From contig PKWC01000205.1 in assembly GCA_003131925.1 (NCBI GenBank), positions 3,605 through 22,210 on the forward strand: 18,606 nt of DNA, written 5' to 3'. The notes under the pieces are model-generated. The model did not search any database. It was given only the letters and a program-made list of their open reading frames with translations, and was not told the DNA's origin. This DNA comes from Alphaproteobacteria bacterium. Lineage in GTDB: Bacteria > Pseudomonadota > Alphaproteobacteria > Micropepsales > Micropepsaceae. Both the position numbers and the translations under genes were made by a program. This document shows, one piece after another, positions 8,379 to 14,627 of the stretch (its first letter is position 1; each line of letters begins with the position of its first letter).

Positions 8379-8563
8379 CTATGGGAATCCTGAGTTAAAA
8401 CGCTCGCTCACGTGCAGGTTCCCCATTGACATGGCGAGTAGGGTATTCTGCTGCTGATTCAACAGATCATCGACTCCAGCAATCATTCCTTGCACGCAGC
8501 AATTTCCTCTCCCACGGCCTCGATATTGAGATCGCTCGCTCTGACTTTGGGAAAGAGCTTCAT
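8379..8563 (-). pseudogene. Tiny ORF pair, probably one 61-residue protein with a frameshift
   Basis: From ATG 8563, with a strong Shine-Dalgarno GGAGG 8 bases upstream, a 26-codon reading (MKLFPKVRASDLNIEAVGEE...) ends at TGA 8483-8485. An overlapping ATGA at 8486 opens a second, 35-codon frame (MIAGVDDLLNQQQNTLLAMS...) that ends at 8379. Adding one base, for instance a G in the AAGG near 8487-8490, joins them into a single 61-residue, mostly helical protein. I do not recognise the family. The alternatives are two translationally coupled peptides or a decayed gene. It lies between the EcfG-like promoter and the pyrophosphatase TTG start, so it is the first reading frame of that operon. Confidence 0.5.
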
Positions 8564-8607
8564 GGCGACAGCCTCCGTTCATACGGTGCCCCCGAGGACA
8601 AGGAGGA

Positions 8608-8633
8608 AACACCCGTCGCTTGGCGTTCGTTCC
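8608..8633 (-). promoter_or_regulatory. EcfG-like promoter (one mismatch) before the pyrophosphatase unit
   Basis: On the minus strand GGAAC (8633-8629), a 17-base spacer, then TGTT (8611-8608), against the consensus CGTT. It lies 45 bases before the small ORF at 8563. One-mismatch matches are common by chance, so the support comes from position and from the exact element facing the other way 37 bases off. Confidence 0.5.
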
Positions 8634-8670
8634 CTGTCGTCTCGGTGTGGCGGCGCATCGTGGACCTGGC

Positions 8671-8695
8671 GGAACTTAGAATATTTCCGTACGTT
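8671..8695 (+). promoter_or_regulatory. EcfG-type promoter before the first tiny-peptide/PhnA-like unit
   Basis: GGAAC at 8671-8675, a 16-base spacer, and CGTT at 8692-8695 match the alphaproteobacterial EcfG consensus exactly. The 24-residue peptide gene starts 93 bases downstream on the same strand. Confidence 0.75.
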
Positions 8696-8788
8696 GTAAC
8701 TCGCACGGCGCACTACTAGTTGGCGACTCTCGCGTGAGCGGCAGGGGGGAAACCAGAGCGAAATTATGCGCATCTATGGGAGGAATGC

Positions 8789-8863
8789 GTGAACGGTTTG
8801 ATCTATCTCGTGGGGCTCATCGTCGTCATCATTGCCGTCTTGTCGTTCGTCGGTTTGCACTGA
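8789..8863 (+). CDS. 24-residue single-helix membrane peptide
   Basis: A GTG start at 8789 with an excellent ribosome-binding site (GGGAGGA, 5 bases away) opens 24 codons ending in TGA at 8861-8863. The peptide (MNGLIYLVGLIVVIIAVLSF...) is one continuous hydrophobic helix with no charged residue before its C-terminal His, so it should sit in the inner membrane. Similar tiny peptides occur in alphaproteobacterial genomes, but I know of no name or function. It comes 12 bases before the PhnA-like gene and behind an exact EcfG-type promoter, an arrangement repeated with a different tiny peptide at 12737-12817. Confidence 0.7.
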   Translation: MNGLIYLVGLIVVIIAVLSFVGLH

Positions 8864-8875
8864 GCTGGGGGCACC

Positions 8876-9681
8876 ATGGCAACACTAGAGGCGCGGCCCC
8901 TTGAGGCCGCTCGAGTCCCCGCTTCCTACGTACAGTGGAGCGCGGTCATCGCTGGCGCCGTCGCGGCAGCCGCCATTTCCTTCATTCTGGTGGCATTCGG
9001 CGTCGCTTCGACTTCGCCGACTTGGCGCGATGCCTCATTTGCGCTGTGGCTACTTTCAGGTCTCTATCTCGTTTTTGTGGCGCTGGTGAGCTTCGGTTTT
9101 GGCGGCTATGTAGCCGGACGTTTGCGTACCCGGTTCACTTTACCAGAACGCGAACAGAATTTTCGAGACGGATGCACGGCTTTCTGTCGTGGGGCCTTGC
9201 AGTGTTGTTTGGCGCAGTCCTGGCCATAGGAGATGCGGCCAGCGCCACGACTGCTACTGCGCCCACAGGCAGCGCGTCGGGCGCGTCAGCTTCTGTCGCC
9301 GGCGAAAACATGATCGCCTACGAGCTCGATCGACTCTTTCGATCAGATCGCCCGGCGACCGAGACCGATATTACGTATAGACGTGACGAAGCTGCCCGGA
9401 TTCTGCTGACAGCTTCGGGTCACGATGGTTTGGCCGCGGATGATCGCAATTATTTGGTCGAACTTGTGTCCAGTCGCCTGGGAGTTTCGCCCGCCGAAGC
9501 GCAATCGCGCGTGGACGATGTGATAGCCCGTGCCAAGCAATCCATCGCGCGCGCCCGCCATGCCGCGGTCCTTGAGGCATTCATGACCGCAGTCGCACAG
9601 CTGCCGGGGGGGGCGGCAGTAGCGTGGTTCGCCGCTGGTGAGGGCGATCGCGAGCGCGGGGATATCTTTGCCTGGACATAG
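8876..9681 (+). pseudogene. PhnA-like membrane protein with a single-base frameshift
   Basis: From ATG 8876 the reading frame encodes two hydrophobic helices (about 22-45 and 55-80) and GFGGYVAGRLRTRF, then loses sense after FRDG near 9170 and stops at 9229. The frame one base over continues from 9172 with MHGFLSWGLAVLFGAVLA, the block AYELDRLFRSD and a soluble helical part (AADDRNYLVELVSSRLGVSP) to a stop at 9679-9681. Adding one base at the GG of 9170-9171 gives a 268-residue protein collinear with the intact paralogue at 11870-12718 (FRAGAHGLIAWAV, YLVDKLFRP, APDDRARLVALTSAR). This family is often annotated 'PhnA-like', but no function is established and there is no visible link to phosphonate metabolism. 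Either the gene is broken or the base is a sequencing loss. Confidence 0.75.
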
Positions 9682-10019
9682 GGATCGTGCCGCCGCGTCG
9701 TTTCTTGACGCATCTCTACATAGGAACTGAGACTCGGGCTGGTCGTGGCCGCGCTCGACCCGGTGCGGGAATTCGGAACGTCCAGCAGTAGGCAGTAGTC
9801 GTTTGCGATCGGCTATATTGTCGTTCCCGCTATCAACCCGTTGGCTGGGTAGTCAAAGAACGCCAGCCATCGGTTCATGGTAGCTTCATCGCTCAGGTCG
9901 GTGTGATGATTCTGCACGCGAGACCGCGCGTGTGCCAGGCGAAGTTCGAAAGCACGATAGTTGTAGTGAGAAGTTCCAATACGGGGCCGTGCAACGCGAA
10001 AATCCTGATGCTGACCCTG
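9682..10019. other. Gene-free gap between PhnA-like gene and Nramp gene
   Basis: These 338 bases lie between two convergent genes. No ORF longer than about 20 codons looks real on either strand. Two one-mismatch EcfG-like elements (GGAAC-N16-CGTG at 9723 plus strand and 9977 minus strand) point into the gap. A weak GC-rich palindrome lies near 9914-9936. Nothing here is convincing enough to name. Confidence 0.5.
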
Positions 10020-11306
10020 CTAGGCCCATGTCGCCAACATGCCCACTGCTGCGATTGCCATTGTCAGCGTTGACAGCCAGCCCAGCGCGCGCAGGCCACC
10101 GATGACCTTGAAGCGACCCATGACGCGGCGATCGGTTGCCAGCCGCATCGTCATGAACATGATCGGCACCGCCGCGACCCCGTTGATCACTGCGCTCCAG
10201 AACAGCGCCTTTACCGGATCGATCGGGGTAAAATTGAGGACTCCGCCGATGATCGTCGCCGCCGCAATGGCGCCGTAGAAAGCCTTTGCCTTGAGCGGCT
10301 GACGGGCGAGCCCGACGGGCCAATTCATTGCTTCTCCCATGGCATAGGCCGCCGAGCCGGCCAGCACGGGCAGCGCCAGCATTCCCGTACCGATGATGCC
10401 GAGGGCAAATACCGAAAAGGCGAAAGGCCCAGCAATCGGACGCAGCGCCTGGGCGGCCTGGGACGAGGTCTGAATGTCGGTGATGCCATGGGCATGTAGG
10501 GTAGCCGCCGTCGTCAGCACAATGCACAGCGCGATCAGATTGGAGAAGGCCATGCCTGACCATGTATCCAGACGAATGCGCTGTAGCTGGAACGGGGCCT
10601 CCCGTGGAGCGCGCTTCAGGGGATGAGCATGCGGATCCTCTTTTTCGTCCTCCACTTCCTCCCCCGCCTGCCAGAAGAACAAGTATGGACTGATCGTCGT
10701 GCCGAACACGGCGACAACGACGGTAAGATAGTCGCGGGTGAACGAGATCTGCGGAATGACCAGGTGCAATCCCACATCCGCCCACGGAACGCGCACGGCA
10801 AACAACGTGGCGACATAAGCGAACAGGGAGAGACTCAGCCATTTGAGCACGGATACGTAACGCGAGTAGCGCATGAATATTTCGAGCAGCAGTGAAATCG
10901 CCGCGAACAACGCGACGTAGAGCAGGAGCGGCCCGCCGATCAGAAGCCTGAGCGCGGCGCCCATCGCGCCGAGATCCGCACCCAGATTGATCGTGTTGGC
11001 GATCACCAGCAGGCCGACCAGGAGATAGAGCGCGGAGCGAGGATAGTGCTGTTTCAGATTTCCGCTCAGGCCGCGGCCGGTCACGCGACCGATTTCTGCG
11101 CTGACCTGCTGGATGGCGCACATCAAGGGAAATGTCAGAAGCAGCGTCCAACCCATGTTGACGCCAAACTGGGCGCCCGCTTGCGAATAGGTCGCGATAC
11201 CGCTGGGGTCGTCGTCCGAGGCGCCGGTGATCAGACCGGGACCCATGATCTCGCGAAGCTTCGGCCACTGCGGTTGCTTCACGGCCGCATGCGAAGATTT
11301 GGTCAC
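10020..11306 (-). CDS. Nramp-family divalent metal transporter with atypical metal site
   Basis: This protein of 428 residues has about eleven hydrophobic helices and the Nramp opening MGPGLITGASDDDPSGIATYSQAGAQFG. The TM1 motif is DPSG (33-36) where classical Mn/Fe transporters have DPGN. The TM6 region reads TTISPYLFFWQ (about 203-213), without the metal-selective Met of the classical MPH motif. A charged EEVEDEKEDPHAHP loop follows TM6. The fold supports proton- or voltage-driven divalent metal uptake, but the ligands suggest altered selectivity, possibly Mg2+ as in Nramp-related magnesium transporters; this is inference. The frame is open to 11411. I chose the GTG at 11306 because GGAGGGGGC immediately precedes it and the upstream residues look non-coding. 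It is transcribed alone, divergent from CsbD. Confidence 0.88.
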   Translation of the reverse strand: MTKSSHAAVKQPQWPKLREIMGPGLITGASDDDPSGIATYSQAGAQFGVNMGWTLLLTFPLMCAIQQVSAEIGRVTGRGLSGNLKQHYPRSALYLLVGLLVIANTINLGADLGAMGAALRLLIGGPLLLYVALFAAISLLLEIFMRYSRYVSVLKWLSLSLFAYVATLFAVRVPWADVGLHLVIPQISFTRDYLTVVVAVFGTTISPYLFFWQAGEEVEDEKEDPHAHPLKRAPREAPFQLQRIRLDTWSGMAFSNLIALCIVLTTAATLHAHGITDIQTSSQAAQALRPIAGPFAFSVFALGIIGTGMLALPVLAGSAAYAMGEAMNWPVGLARQPLKAKAFYGAIAAATIIGGVLNFTPIDPVKALFWSAVINGVAAVPIMFMTMRLATDRRVMGRFKVIGGLRALGWLSTLTMAIAAVGMLATWA

Positions 11307-11395
11307 GCCCCCTCCGTCATCGATCAGGTCAAATAAAGCTCGCGCACCCCGCGCCAAATGAGAACACCGGCGTGGACTTGGCGATCCTGCGACAG

Positions 11396-11421
11396 GGAAC
11401 GTCGAACGCACGCGAGACGTT
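11396..11421 (+). promoter_or_regulatory. EcfG-type promoter of the CsbD gene
   Basis: GGAAC at 11396-11400, a 17-base spacer and CGTT at 11418-11421, an exact match, lie 32 bases before the CsbD start codon. CsbD-family genes are well-known members of general stress regulons, which strengthens the call. Confidence 0.8.
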
Positions 11422-11453
11422 TATTTCCCGTATCTTCAACAGAAGGAACCATC

Positions 11454-11639
11454 ATGGACAAGGATCGCATCAAAGGTACCGGCGACCAGGCCAAGGGCGC
11501 CATCAAGACAGGCATAGGCAAAGTCACCGGCGACGAAAAGCTGAAACAGGAAGGCCGCGCCGACAAGATCAAGGGAAAGGTCGAAAATGCTGTCGGCGGC
11601 GTAAAAGATGCCGCGCGGGATTTGCGCGACCGCCATTAA
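11454..11639 (+). CDS. CsbD-family general stress protein
   Basis: This 61-residue, highly charged, glycine-containing helical protein reads MDKDRIKGTGDQAKGAIK..., with the CsbD repeats KGTGDQAKG, IGKVTGDEKL and GRADKIKGKVENAVGGVKD. The length and composition are typical. CsbD proteins are small soluble stress-induced proteins without an assigned biochemical activity. The ATG at 11454 has AAGGAA about 6 bases upstream; the longer in-frame reading from 11358 crosses the promoter and is not real. It sits directly behind an exact EcfG-type promoter, and a strong hairpin lies 37 bases after its stop. It is probably a single-gene transcription unit. Confidence 0.95.
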   Translation: MDKDRIKGTGDQAKGAIKTGIGKVTGDEKLKQEGRADKIKGKVENAVGGVKDAARDLRDRH

Positions 11640-11676
11640 ACTTCAGTTTCGACGGCAACGGCCATGCGGCCGAAAC

Positions 11677-11710
11677 GACCTTTCCCCCCGAGGTTCGGGG
11701 AGGAAAGGTC
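11677..11710. terminator. Strong hairpin between convergent CsbD and PhnA-like genes
   Basis: GACCTTTCCCCCCGA (11677-11691), a GGT loop, and the complementary arm (11695-11710) form a 15-bp stem with one bulged A. Its position between two convergent genes suggests a bidirectional terminator. There is no clear T-run on either side, so it may instead protect 3' ends. Confidence 0.55.
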
Positions 11711-11869
11711 TTCATCGAATTTCCCGGATTCCGACTTTTCCTGGACGCCGACGCGCCGACGAGGTGTCCACCTCCAACTGAGTAACTCACCGCACTCACG
11801 GTCGTCGCCGCCCTCGCCCGCGGCAAACCAGGCGATTACAGCGCCAGGCAGACAAAAGTGCGTCGCAGC

Positions 11870-12718
11870 TTAGAGACGCGCTTCCCGGTCGTCCTCGATC
11901 CGCGCAAAAATGGCGGACGCAACGCAGACGATGGCGCCGAACAAGAGCGAGAAGGCGATCCACAGGCTCGCGTAGCTCGCAGCTTTGCGCACGATATCGG
12001 CGGCCTTGCGGGTCTTTTCCTGAACATCCTTCTGCAACGCGTCAACTCTCTGTGCTGCGGCGTCGCGCGGCATGGCGGCACGCGCGGAGGTTAGAGCGAC
12101 GAGGCGGGCGCGGTCGTCGGGTGCGAGCTCTTCGCCGCGCGTGAAGCCCGTCTCCAGAAGGCGTCCCGCCTCCACGCGCGCCTTGTTGTCCGCATCGCCG
12201 CCTGAGGTCGAACCCGAGCCATCGGCAGGCCGGAACAGCTTGTCGACGAGATAGGCCGCGGGACCGGAAGTGTCGGATTTTGCGCCGCGCGCTCCATAGA
12301 GCGAGGCCGTTGCTGCGCCGCCCACACTGGCAGCCAGTCCGGCGAACCCAACTACCGCCAGCGTCGCGAGAACCGCGACCGCCCAGGCGATCAGACCGTG
12401 TGCGCCAGCGCGGAAGTCTTCCTGCGCCCGCGATTCGAGTTCCGGACCGAGCAGCCGGCCCGCCACGTGCCCGCCGATCGCGAAACCGAAAGCCTGCGCG
12501 ACGAAAAAATAGATCGCTCCGCCGGTGAGAAAAGACGGAACGGCCGCAGCGCCCTGGGTCATGGGGCGGACCAGCAGGAGTCCGAATCCCGAGCCCAGCA
12601 TCAAAAGGAAGAAGGTGACGGCTGTGGCGGCGATACCCCCTGCAAACGCCAATCCCCACGAGAAGCGGTAGCCGCTATCGGGGGCCCCCTGATCTGCGAT
12701 CACGACGGTATCGGTCAT
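11870..12718 (-). CDS. PhnA-like four-helix membrane protein (intact paralogue)
   Basis: This 282-residue inner-membrane protein has hydrophobic segments near 22-50, 63-88, 106-135 and 248-272. A soluble helical stretch lies between the third and fourth (YLVDKLFRPADG at 156-167, then APDDRARLVALTSAR and AQRVDALQKDVQEKTRKAADIV). It shares this order and key blocks (GG.VAGRL, DFR.G.HG...W, LF R, DDR..LV.L.S.R, A..RVD) with the frameshifted gene at 8876-9681. Function is unknown; proteins like it are often labelled 'PhnA-like'. The ATG at 12718 has GGGGGAA about 6 bases upstream and starts 18 bases after the stop of a 26-residue membrane peptide, with which it is probably co-expressed from the EcfG-type promoter at 12845-12870. 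Confidence 0.8.
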   Translation of the reverse strand: MTDTVVIADQGAPDSGYRFSWGLAFAGGIAATAVTFFLLMLGSGFGLLLVRPMTQGAAAVPSFLTGGAIYFFVAQAFGFAIGGHVAGRLLGPELESRAQEDFRAGAHGLIAWAVAVLATLAVVGFAGLAASVGGAATASLYGARGAKSDTSGPAAYLVDKLFRPADGSGSTSGGDADNKARVEAGRLLETGFTRGEELAPDDRARLVALTSARAAMPRDAAAQRVDALQKDVQEKTRKAADIVRKAASYASLWIAFSLLFGAIVCVASAIFARIEDDREARL

Positions 12719-12736
12719 GGCTGTTCCCCCGCCTCC

Positions 12737-12817
12737 TCACGCATGTCCGATGATGAGCCAGAGGATGATGATGATCGGAATGGGAATGCCGATCAGCCAG
12801 AGCAGAATGGAACGCAT
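12737..12817 (-). CDS. 26-residue hydrophobic membrane peptide
   Basis: From ATG 12817 a 26-codon frame reads MRSILLWLIGIPIPIIIILW... to TGA at 12737-12739. One positive residue at position 2 and a run of Ile/Leu/Trp with an IPIP kink predict a single membrane helix with its N-terminus inside. GGGGGAAACC just before the ATG serves as ribosome-binding site. Near-identical tiny peptides recur in proteobacterial genomes as far as I recall, without a known role. It precedes a PhnA-like gene by 18 bases and has an exact EcfG-type promoter 27 bases upstream. That parallels the unrelated 24-residue peptide at 8789-8863. Confidence 0.75.
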   Translation of the reverse strand: MRSILLWLIGIPIPIIIILWLIIGHA

Positions 12818-12844
12818 GGTTTCCCCCGATGTTGTGCCGGGTGA

Positions 12845-12870
12845 AACGCATATCCGGCGTCAAGCGTTCC
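12845..12870 (-). promoter_or_regulatory. EcfG-type promoter of the second tiny-peptide/PhnA-like unit
   Basis: On the minus strand GGAAC (12870-12866), a 17-base spacer and CGTT (12848-12845) form an exact match ending 27 bases before the ATG of the 26-residue peptide, an ideal promoter distance. Confidence 0.77.
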
Positions 12871-12988
12871 TTCTCCGCCGCACCGTCTGGGTGCTGCGGT
12901 GGAGTAGGTTGGAAATAGATCATAGGGGCGATCCGTTCCTGTCAACGCCGTACTTCGTTCGAATCCGAACATAGCGCCTCTTGACCTT

Positions 12989-13699
12989 TCATCCGAACAG
13001 GCGCCGCAACTCCGCCTCCGGCGCGCCATAGGATCCGTTTGAGATTTCCTCCAATCCCCCGCGGTCGAGGATGGTGATGACGCCGCGCTTTGTTTCGACA
13101 AGACCGGCTCTGGCCCACTGGTTGAGCGCGACTGTGACACCGGTCCGGCGCACACCAAGCATGATGGAAAGAAACTCGTGGGTGAGGTGGATGTCGTCCC
13201 CATCTACGCGGTCATGCGCCATCAGCAGCCAACGAGCAAGGCGCTCCAGGAGCTTGTTGCGTCCGTTGGCCAGGGCGGTATGCGCCGTCTGGATAACGAA
13301 GGAATGCCCGTAACGCAGCAGGGCGCGGCGCAACGTGGCGCTTTGTTCCATGCTCGCGCGCAGCTTGCCGGCGCTGATGCGCCGTCCGTCGCCGGCCATT
13401 TGCATGAACGTGTCATTCGGAGAACGGTCCGTCTCCATGATGACTGCCAAACCCGTTAAGCCTTCCCGACCGATGATCCCAACCTCGATTCCTTGCTTGC
13501 CGGAATTCCTCGTGACCACGGAAGCGATACCGTGATCGATGAAATAGACGTGGTCGATCCGCCGGTTATGCGTCTCCAACTGCTTGCGGACTGGAAGATC
13601 GACGGCCTCCAGGTGAGGTTCCAGCAGACTGAAATCCGTCGGCGAGAGGCTCGCGAGCGGGTGGTTTACTATATCGCCGCGAATGAAATTTTCCAGCAT
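12989..13699 (-). CDS. Crp/Fnr-family transcriptional regulator
   Basis: This 236-residue protein has an N-terminal cyclic-nucleotide-binding-like beta barrel (about 20-115: VYFIDHGIASVV, then EVGIIGREGLTGLAV). A dimer helix near 117-160 (LLERLARWLL) and a C-terminal helix-turn-helix (about 171-215: LTHEFLSIMLGVRRTGVTVALNQWARAGLVETKRGVITI) follow. It has no cysteine cluster, so it is not an Fe-S Fnr, and it lacks the classical cAMP phosphate-binding RPRTA motif, so the ligand is unknown. Such Crp/Fnr proteins are abundant in Rhizobiales. The ATG at 13699 has a purine-rich GGGGAAAAGG upstream. It is divergent from the small gene at 13894 and may control it; no clear palindromic operator was identified. 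Confidence 0.9.
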   Translation of the reverse strand: MLENFIRGDIVNHPLASLSPTDFSLLEPHLEAVDLPVRKQLETHNRRIDHVYFIDHGIASVVTRNSGKQGIEVGIIGREGLTGLAVIMETDRSPNDTFMQMAGDGRRISAGKLRASMEQSATLRRALLRYGHSFVIQTAHTALANGRNKLLERLARWLLMAHDRVDGDDIHLTHEFLSIMLGVRRTGVTVALNQWARAGLVETKRGVITILDRGGLEEISNGSYGAPEAELRRLFG

Positions 13700-13842
13700 C
13701 GCCTTTTCCCCTGGCCCGAAGGGCTCTCAACCGCCGCCCGCTCTTTAGGGAGACGATGCCGCAAAGCTCTGTCAGTATCAAATACCCGCTCTGTGCGGTT
13801 TCGTACATAAAACGCAGAACGGACCCCTTGCCACGCATACAA

Positions 13843-13879
13843 GGTGAGGGGACTGTGGAACCGAACTGTCCCCTTCACC
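13843..13879 (+). promoter_or_regulatory. Leader hairpin before the small ORF at 13894
   Basis: GGTGAGGGGAC (13843-13853) pairs with GTCCCCTTCACC (13868-13879), with one bulged base and a 14-base loop. The stem ends just before the GGGAGGAA ribosome-binding site of the downstream gene. It could modulate translation, act as an operator, or be an attenuator; no function is shown. Confidence 0.45.
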
Positions 13880-13893
13880 ATGGGAGGAACGAC

Positions 13894-14139
13894 ATGGGCG
13901 ATATAGGTCAGTCGGAGGGACAGCTGAAGCAATCCATCAAGGCCCCCGCTGCGCCCCACGATCATGAACAACGCAAAGCGCTGGCCCGCGGGTACCGTTT
14001 TCGCGCCGAAGTATCACGGATGATATCCGAGGAGGTAGTGCTGGAGGAAACGCGCACAACATTGCGGGGACTCGCGGATAATTATGACTTTATGGCATCG
14101 ACATTGGAGAATATGCAGACGTCAGATGGCCAGGAGTAA
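13894..14139 (+). CDS. Small helical protein of unknown function (81 residues)
   Basis: ATG 13894 with an excellent GGGAGGAA about 6 bases upstream opens an 81-codon frame ending in TAA. The N-terminal 25 residues are polar and probably loose. The rest (ARGYRFRAEVSRMISEEV..., then LRGLADNYDFMASTLENM) is an amphipathic helical hairpin. This 'Y..kA......L..LA..Y..mA...E' pattern is common among small uncharacterised Rhizobiales proteins. I assign no function. The next gene (14270) looks like a relative with the same helical pattern. A hairpin lies in its leader and a Crp/Fnr gene is divergent. Confidence 0.7.
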   Translation: MGDIGQSEGQLKQSIKAPAAPHDHEQRKALARGYRFRAEVSRMISEEVVLEETRTTLRGLADNYDFMASTLENMQTSDGQE

Positions 14140-14269
14140 TACACGATCTCCCAAACGAGCGTCTGCGAAACGGGCGATGGGATTTGCCAAGCTGTGAAAG
14201 TGTTTGTGCAGTTGCAATAGCCGCGCCGTCATAAGCGCGTTACGTTCTGTTTCAAACAAGGGGGCTGGG

Positions 14270-14439
14270 ATGGATGATCGCGTCGAGGATTTCGCGCAAA
14301 AAGCCATGAGGGCTCGTTTGTCCGCTTCGAAGGCCGAGGACGAAGTTGTTAGGTCACAGTGGCTTATGATAGCGGAAATGTGGGGTTGCTGGCGCGGGAG
14401 TGCCAGGACATTTCGCGAATGCGCAAAAAACTACGCTAG
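14270..14439 (+). pseudogene. Small helical protein gene with a single-base frameshift
   Basis: ATG 14270, with AAGGGGG about 6 bases upstream, encodes MDDRVEDFAQKAMRARLSAS... through SQWLMIAEMW, a two-helix pattern like the gene at 13894. After the GGGG at 14382-14385 the frame loses sense and would run into the 3' end of the DUF4142 gene (stop at 14674). The neighbouring frame reads LLARECQDISRMRKKLR and stops at TAG 14437-14439, which is the natural ending for this type. Adding one G to the run restores a 56-residue protein. It is either a decayed gene or a base lost in sequencing. Function unknown. Confidence 0.6.
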
Positions 14440-14594
14440 GTCGGAATGGTATGGGCGGCCGGGCGTGAGAGGGTGGATTATGCCCGGTCGCCACTCGCCA
14501 ACGGGCCATAGAATTCCATCGGCGCAGGAAAGCACGCTGAACATTGAACCTGAACAACACACGGTAGTTCACAACTATGGTTTGAAGAAGCGCA

Positions 14595-14611
14595 TCCGAC
14601 CTGCGGTCGGA
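14595..14611 (-). terminator. Hairpin after the DUF4142 gene
   Basis: TCCGACC / TGC / GGTCGGA forms a perfect 7-bp stem with a 3-base loop, 16 bases beyond the DUF4142 stop codon. On the minus strand it is followed by a moderately T-rich stretch (TGCGCTTCTTC), so it is a plausible intrinsic terminator for the PRC-barrel/DUF4142 transcript. Confidence 0.55.
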
Positions 14612-14627
14612 CGGCGCCCGGCGCGGA

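Noticed and set aside
8399..8422. Minus-strand GGAAC...CGTTT just before the pyrophosphatase start
   Set aside because: The spacer is only 15 bases, outside the 16-17 of EcfG promoters, and it lies inside the small ORF.
9723..9977. Two GGAAC-N16-CGTG elements facing each other in the gene-free gap
   Set aside because: About eight one-mismatch matches are expected by chance in this window, and no gene follows either one.
9886..11268. Long minus-strand frame overlapping the Nramp gene
   Set aside because: It is an Arg/Gly-rich shadow frame, typical of GC-rich DNA, with no domain; the Nramp frame is clearly the coding one.
12915..12939. Second GGAAC element upstream of the 26-residue peptide
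   Set aside because: The -10 part is TATT, two mismatches, and an exact element lies closer to the gene.
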